A stretch of 64,000 nt of DNA from the NCBI GenBank assembly GCA_965119215.1, contig CBCPKK010000029.1, positions 1 through 64,000 of the forward strand, given 5' to 3'. The position numbers and the translations under genes were made by a program. The stretch's first letter is position 1, and every line of letters begins with the position of its first letter. The notes beneath the pieces were generated by a model. That model was given only the letters and a program-made list of their open reading frames with translations. It did no database searches and had not been told where the DNA came from. Shown piece by piece: positions 61,481 through 64,000 of the stretch. This DNA is from Buttiauxella sp965119215. GTDB lineage: Bacteria; Pseudomonadota; Gammaproteobacteria; Enterobacterales; Enterobacteriaceae.

Positions 61481-62164
61481 TTAAAAATATTGGCGATACT
61501 CGTTGCACAGCACCTGCCGCGCGGGCTCGTCTTCAATAATGGTGTTAAAGCGCTCCAGCGGTTTGAGGAAACGGTTATCGCGGTCGTCATCGTTAACCAT
61601 CGACACTTCCCCAACCAGCACGTCGCCATAACCAGACTCGCCCCAGAAACTGTGATAAATACCTGGCACGAGACAAATGCTTTCCCCTGGTGAGAGGCGC
61701 AACTGGCTGCCCGCCGCGTGAGTCTGGCGGCAACCATCAATGACGACCGTGACGTCACTTTCTTCTGTCTGCTCGAACCGATCGGTATTCCACAGCTCAA
61801 CAATCAAATTACCGCCGCCGCGATTGATAATGTCCTCGCGTTTGCGCCAGTGAAAATGCATCGGCGTAAGCTGCCCTTCGCGGACATGCATAATTTTTTC
61901 TGCATAACATTTGGCATACGGCGAAGCCTCGGGTGAACCGTTACGCAGCGTGAAAAGCGTCAGACCCTGAGCAAGAAAGTCGTTACCGCCAAACGCTGTG
62001 ACATCCCAGCCGAGCTTGAGATCGAACACTTCCTGCCAGATTTGTTTATCTATCTGCTGCCATTTCGCCGCGTCGAACGAAGCAAAGGGCGGCAGGTGGA
62101 TATCGTGCTGCATAAAGAAATGGCGAGTCTGGGACAGGATCTGATTCACTTCGGAACGCTTCAT
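61481..62164 (-). CDS. D-lyxose isomerase
   Basis: The 227-residue cupin-type metal isomerase of the D-lyxose ketol-isomerase family has the ligand set in MHFHWRKREDIINRGGG and the His in PGIYHSFWGESGYGDVLVGEVS. The family interconverts D-lyxose with D-xylulose and often D-mannose with fructose. It is close in type to the E. coli O157 enzyme. It sits between the binding protein and aldolase genes, consistent with a D-lyxose catabolic operon. Confidence 0.88.
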   Translation of the reverse strand: MKRSEVNQILSQTRHFFMQHDIHLPPFASFDAAKWQQIDKQIWQEVFDLKLGWDVTAFGGNDFLAQGLTLFTLRNGSPEASPYAKCYAEKIMHVREGQLTPMHFHWRKREDIINRGGGNLIVELWNTDRFEQTEESDVTVVIDGCRQTHAAGSQLRLSPGESICLVPGIYHSFWGESGYGDVLVGEVSMVNDDDRDNRFLKPLERFNTIIEDEPARQVLCNEYRQYF

Positions 62165-62191
62165 ATTTACGACCTGAACGGATTTTGTGTC

Positions 62192-62260
62192 GGATGTCGC
62201 TAGCGCTAATCCGACCTACAGACTCGGATTTTGTAGGGGGGATTAGCGCTAGCGACATCC
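62192..62260. repeat. REP-like inverted repeat pair
   Basis: Two perfectly complementary 21-bp arms (62192-62212 and 62240-62260, core GTCGCTAGCGCTAATCC) flank a 27-nt centre. They resemble a REP/BIME doublet. Located between the binding-protein gene and the isomerase gene on the same transcript, the hairpin may stabilise the upstream message and lower downstream expression. Confidence 0.8.
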
Positions 62261-62289
62261 ACCATTTGCGCCTGTTACTGGCGGTAGCG

Positions 62290-63222
62290 TTATTTCACCG
62301 TCCAGCCCTTATACGTGCCGATATTGTTCTTATCGATCATGGTCACCGGGATCAGCACCGGCTCTTTAGGCGCAGGTTTGCCTTGCAGAATGTCGTAGCC
62401 AATCTCCACCGCTTTTGCCGCCATCACCTGCGGATCTTGCGCTGGTGTCGCTACAAACAGAGTATTGCCGCCACGTTTCAATGCTTCTTCTGCATCCGGG
62501 CTGCCATCCACGCCAACGATAAAGAACTCGTTACGTTGTGCTTGTTTCGCTGCCAGATCGGCACCGATCGCTGTCGGATCGTTGATCGCAAACACGGCGT
62601 CGATCTTCGGATTGGCCGCCAGCAGCGAGGTCATCACTTCAAGGCCACCTTCGCGGCTGCCTTTTGCGTTCTGGTTAGAAGAAAGGATCTTGATATCCGG
62701 GTGCTTTTTAAACTCGGTCATACAGCCTTCAACGCGGTTCTGCACGGCGGAAACCGGCGGCCCGTTGATGATCACCACATTGCCTTTTTCTTTCAGGCGA
62801 TCAGCAATGTACTTGCAGGCCATTTCACCCGCCTGGGTGTTGTTCGAGGTGATCGTCGCGTCTGCACCTTCTGCCGCCACGTCTACCGCCACCACCACGA
62901 TCCCGGCTTCTTTCGCGCGTTTCACCGCAGGCCCGATCCCTTTAGAATCCGCCGCGTTCAGAATGATCATGTCCACTTTGGCGGCTATAAAGTTGTCGAT
63001 TTGCGACACCTGCTGGCCGAGATCGTAGCCGCTGGAAACCAGCGTCACTTTGACGTTATCACCTGCCAGTTTTCGGGCTTCAAGCTCCGCACCTTTGGTT
63101 ATCTGCACGAAGAAGGGGTTGGCGAGATCACCCACCGTTACCCCGATGGATTTCAGTTCTTTTGCCTGAACAAATGGCGCGCTCGCAATCAAGAGTGCAG
63201 CGGCGATTAGTTTTAAACGCAT
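62290..63222 (-). CDS. Sugar ABC transporter periplasmic binding protein (RbsB type)
   Basis: The 310-residue protein has signal peptide MRLKLIAAALLIASAPFVQA and the ribose-binding fold of family 2 sugar-binding proteins: SIGVTVGDLANPFFVQITKGAELEARKL, VDMIILNAADSKGIGPAVKRAKEAGIVVVAVDVAAEG and NDPTAIGADLAAKQA. The ATG at 63222 gives the signal peptide; the frame from 63273 is rejected. It lies downstream of the permease gene. Confidence 0.9.
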   Translation of the reverse strand: MRLKLIAAALLIASAPFVQAKELKSIGVTVGDLANPFFVQITKGAELEARKLAGDNVKVTLVSSGYDLGQQVSQIDNFIAAKVDMIILNAADSKGIGPAVKRAKEAGIVVVAVDVAAEGADATITSNNTQAGEMACKYIADRLKEKGNVVIINGPPVSAVQNRVEGCMTEFKKHPDIKILSSNQNAKGSREGGLEVMTSLLAANPKIDAVFAINDPTAIGADLAAKQAQRNEFFIVGVDGSPDAEEALKRGGNTLFVATPAQDPQVMAAKAVEIGYDILQGKPAPKEPVLIPVTMIDKNNIGTYKGWTVK

Positions 63223-63265
63223 GTTGTTTTCCTCACGTAGGGTAGTTTTGTCGTTATGGGTACAG

Positions 63266-64000
63266 CTATGCACTTTGATGATGACGAGTACGGTATTTGT
63301 CGATCAGCACCGCAATGATGATCACCGCACCCTTGATCACCAGTTGCCAGAAATACGAAACGCCCATCAGCGTCATGCCATTGTTTAACGTGGCGATAAT
63401 CAGCGCGCCGACCAGCGTGCCGGTAATCGTGCCAATCCCGCCGACAAAACTCGTGCCGCCGAGAATCACCGCCGCGATGGCGTCCAGCTCATAGCCCGTT
63501 CCCAGGTTGCCGTTAGCGCTGTAAAGGCGCGAGGCGCTCATCACCCCGCCAAGGCCGGAAAGCAAACCGCTCATGCCATAAACGAACAGCAGCACCATCC
63601 ACACTTTGATACCCGTCAGACGTGCCGCCTGCATGTTGCCGCCGACCGCGTAAATATGAACGCCAAGCGTGGTGCGCCGCAGAATGAACCAACACACTGC
63701 AATCACCGCCAGCGCAATCACGACCAGCCACGGAATCGGGCCGAGATACGCGTTACCAATCCATTCAAAATTGATATTGGAGTTAATCACCGTGGTGCCA
63801 TCGGCCAGCAAATACGCGACACCGCGCAGCGCGGTATACGTGCCGAGCGTGACGATAAACGGCGGCAGTCCTGCCCAGGCCACAAGCATCCCGTTAAACA
63901 GCCCAAGGCCAGTGCCCATCATCAGCGCAGCAGGGATCGACAGCGATTCCCAGCCTGGCATTAGCGAAACGACCATTGCCGTCACCGCCGTTGTGCCAAG
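63266..64000 (-). CDS. Sugar ABC transporter permease (RbsC type), 5' end outside window
   Basis: Partial RbsC-family permease; the frame is open to the window edge (LGTTAVTAMVVSLMPGW). Visible features are the helices and the family segment LPPFIVTLGTYTALRGVAYLLADG, AVGGNMQAARLTGIKV (EAA-like loop) and LDAIAAVILGGTSFVGGIGTITGTLVGALII. It belongs to the same operon as the downstream binding protein. The GTG at 63985 is an internal Val codon, not a start. Confidence 0.9.
   Translation of the reverse strand, partial: LGTTAVTAMVVSLMPGWESLSIPAALMMGTGLGLFNGMLVAWAGLPPFIVTLGTYTALRGVAYLLADGTTVINSNINFEWIGNAYLGPIPWLVVIALAVIAVCWFILRRTTLGVHIYAVGGNMQAARLTGIKVWMVLLFVYGMSGLLSGLGGVMSASRLYSANGNLGTGYELDAIAAVILGGTSFVGGIGTITGTLVGALIIATLNNGMTLMGVSYFWQLVIKGAVIIIAVLIDKYRTRHHQSA

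Noticed and set aside
61441..61803. N-terminal extension of the class II aldolase frame
   Set aside because: It overlaps the isomerase gene in another frame; the ATG at 61440 has a good ribosome site and gives the family length.
62185..63210. Long plus-strand frame (341 codons) opposite the sugar-binding protein
   Set aside because: It is antisense to a gene with clear family identity, is His/Arg-rich as expected of a shadow frame, and includes the REP-like repeat.

Overview
The window is chromosomal DNA of a member of the Enterobacteriaceae. Proteins and gene order closely follow the Escherichia coli malEFG/malK-lamB to acs/fdhF part of the chromosome: malE', malK-lamB-malM, ubiC-ubiA, plsB, dgkA, lexA-dinF, yjbJ, zur, dusA, qorA, dnaB, alr, tyrB, aphA, yjbR, uvrA, ssb, then yjcB, soxS/soxR, ghxP, yjcE, actP-yjcH-acs and fdhF. 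The genus cannot be fixed from sequence alone. The housekeeping backbone carries the expected control sites: MalT and CRP sites in the malE/malK gap, two LexA boxes before lexA, one between uvrA and ssb, the SoxR palindrome before soxS, and a sigma-54 promoter plus SECIS element for selenocysteine fdhF. Three ERIC elements lie after malM, dnaB and aphA.

Accessory genes interrupt the backbone. (1) Between ubiA and plsB is an AT-rich two-gene unit: a small leaderless Cys/His CHAP-like peptidase and an exported DUF3828-like protein, a candidate cell-wall toxin and immunity pair. (2) Between ssb and yjcB is an M20 amidohydrolase with an amino-acid binding protein. It is followed by an eight-gene catabolic cluster: FGGY ribulokinase-like kinase, fucose-isomerase-like protein, DapA-family lyase, sialidase-fold protein, tripartite tricarboxylate-type transporter (C, B, A) and a LacI-type regulator. 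(3) Between soxR and ghxP is a GST. (4) Between yjcE and actP are a cidR-cidA-cidB-like group and an ebgR / GH2 beta-galactosidase / APC transporter group that shares a repeated operator-like motif.

The right end is the most mobile-looking part. Next to fdhF is an orphan OmpR-type response regulator. It is followed by a tandem duplication of about 600 bp in which each copy carries a Hok-family toxin peptide on the minus strand and a sok-like antisense RNA on the plus strand. Beyond it, a minus-strand sugar operon runs off the window: ABC permease (partial), periplasmic binding protein, D-lyxose isomerase, class II aldolase and PfkB kinase. It probably imports and breaks down lyxose or a related sugar.

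No tRNA, rRNA, CRISPR array, IS element or prophage was recognised. The candidates for less-described biology are the ubiA-plsB toxin/immunity-like pair, the FGGY/isomerase/DapA/sialidase-fold/TTT cluster, and the duplicated hok/sok cassette whose two copies differ in how the upstream reading frame meets hok.
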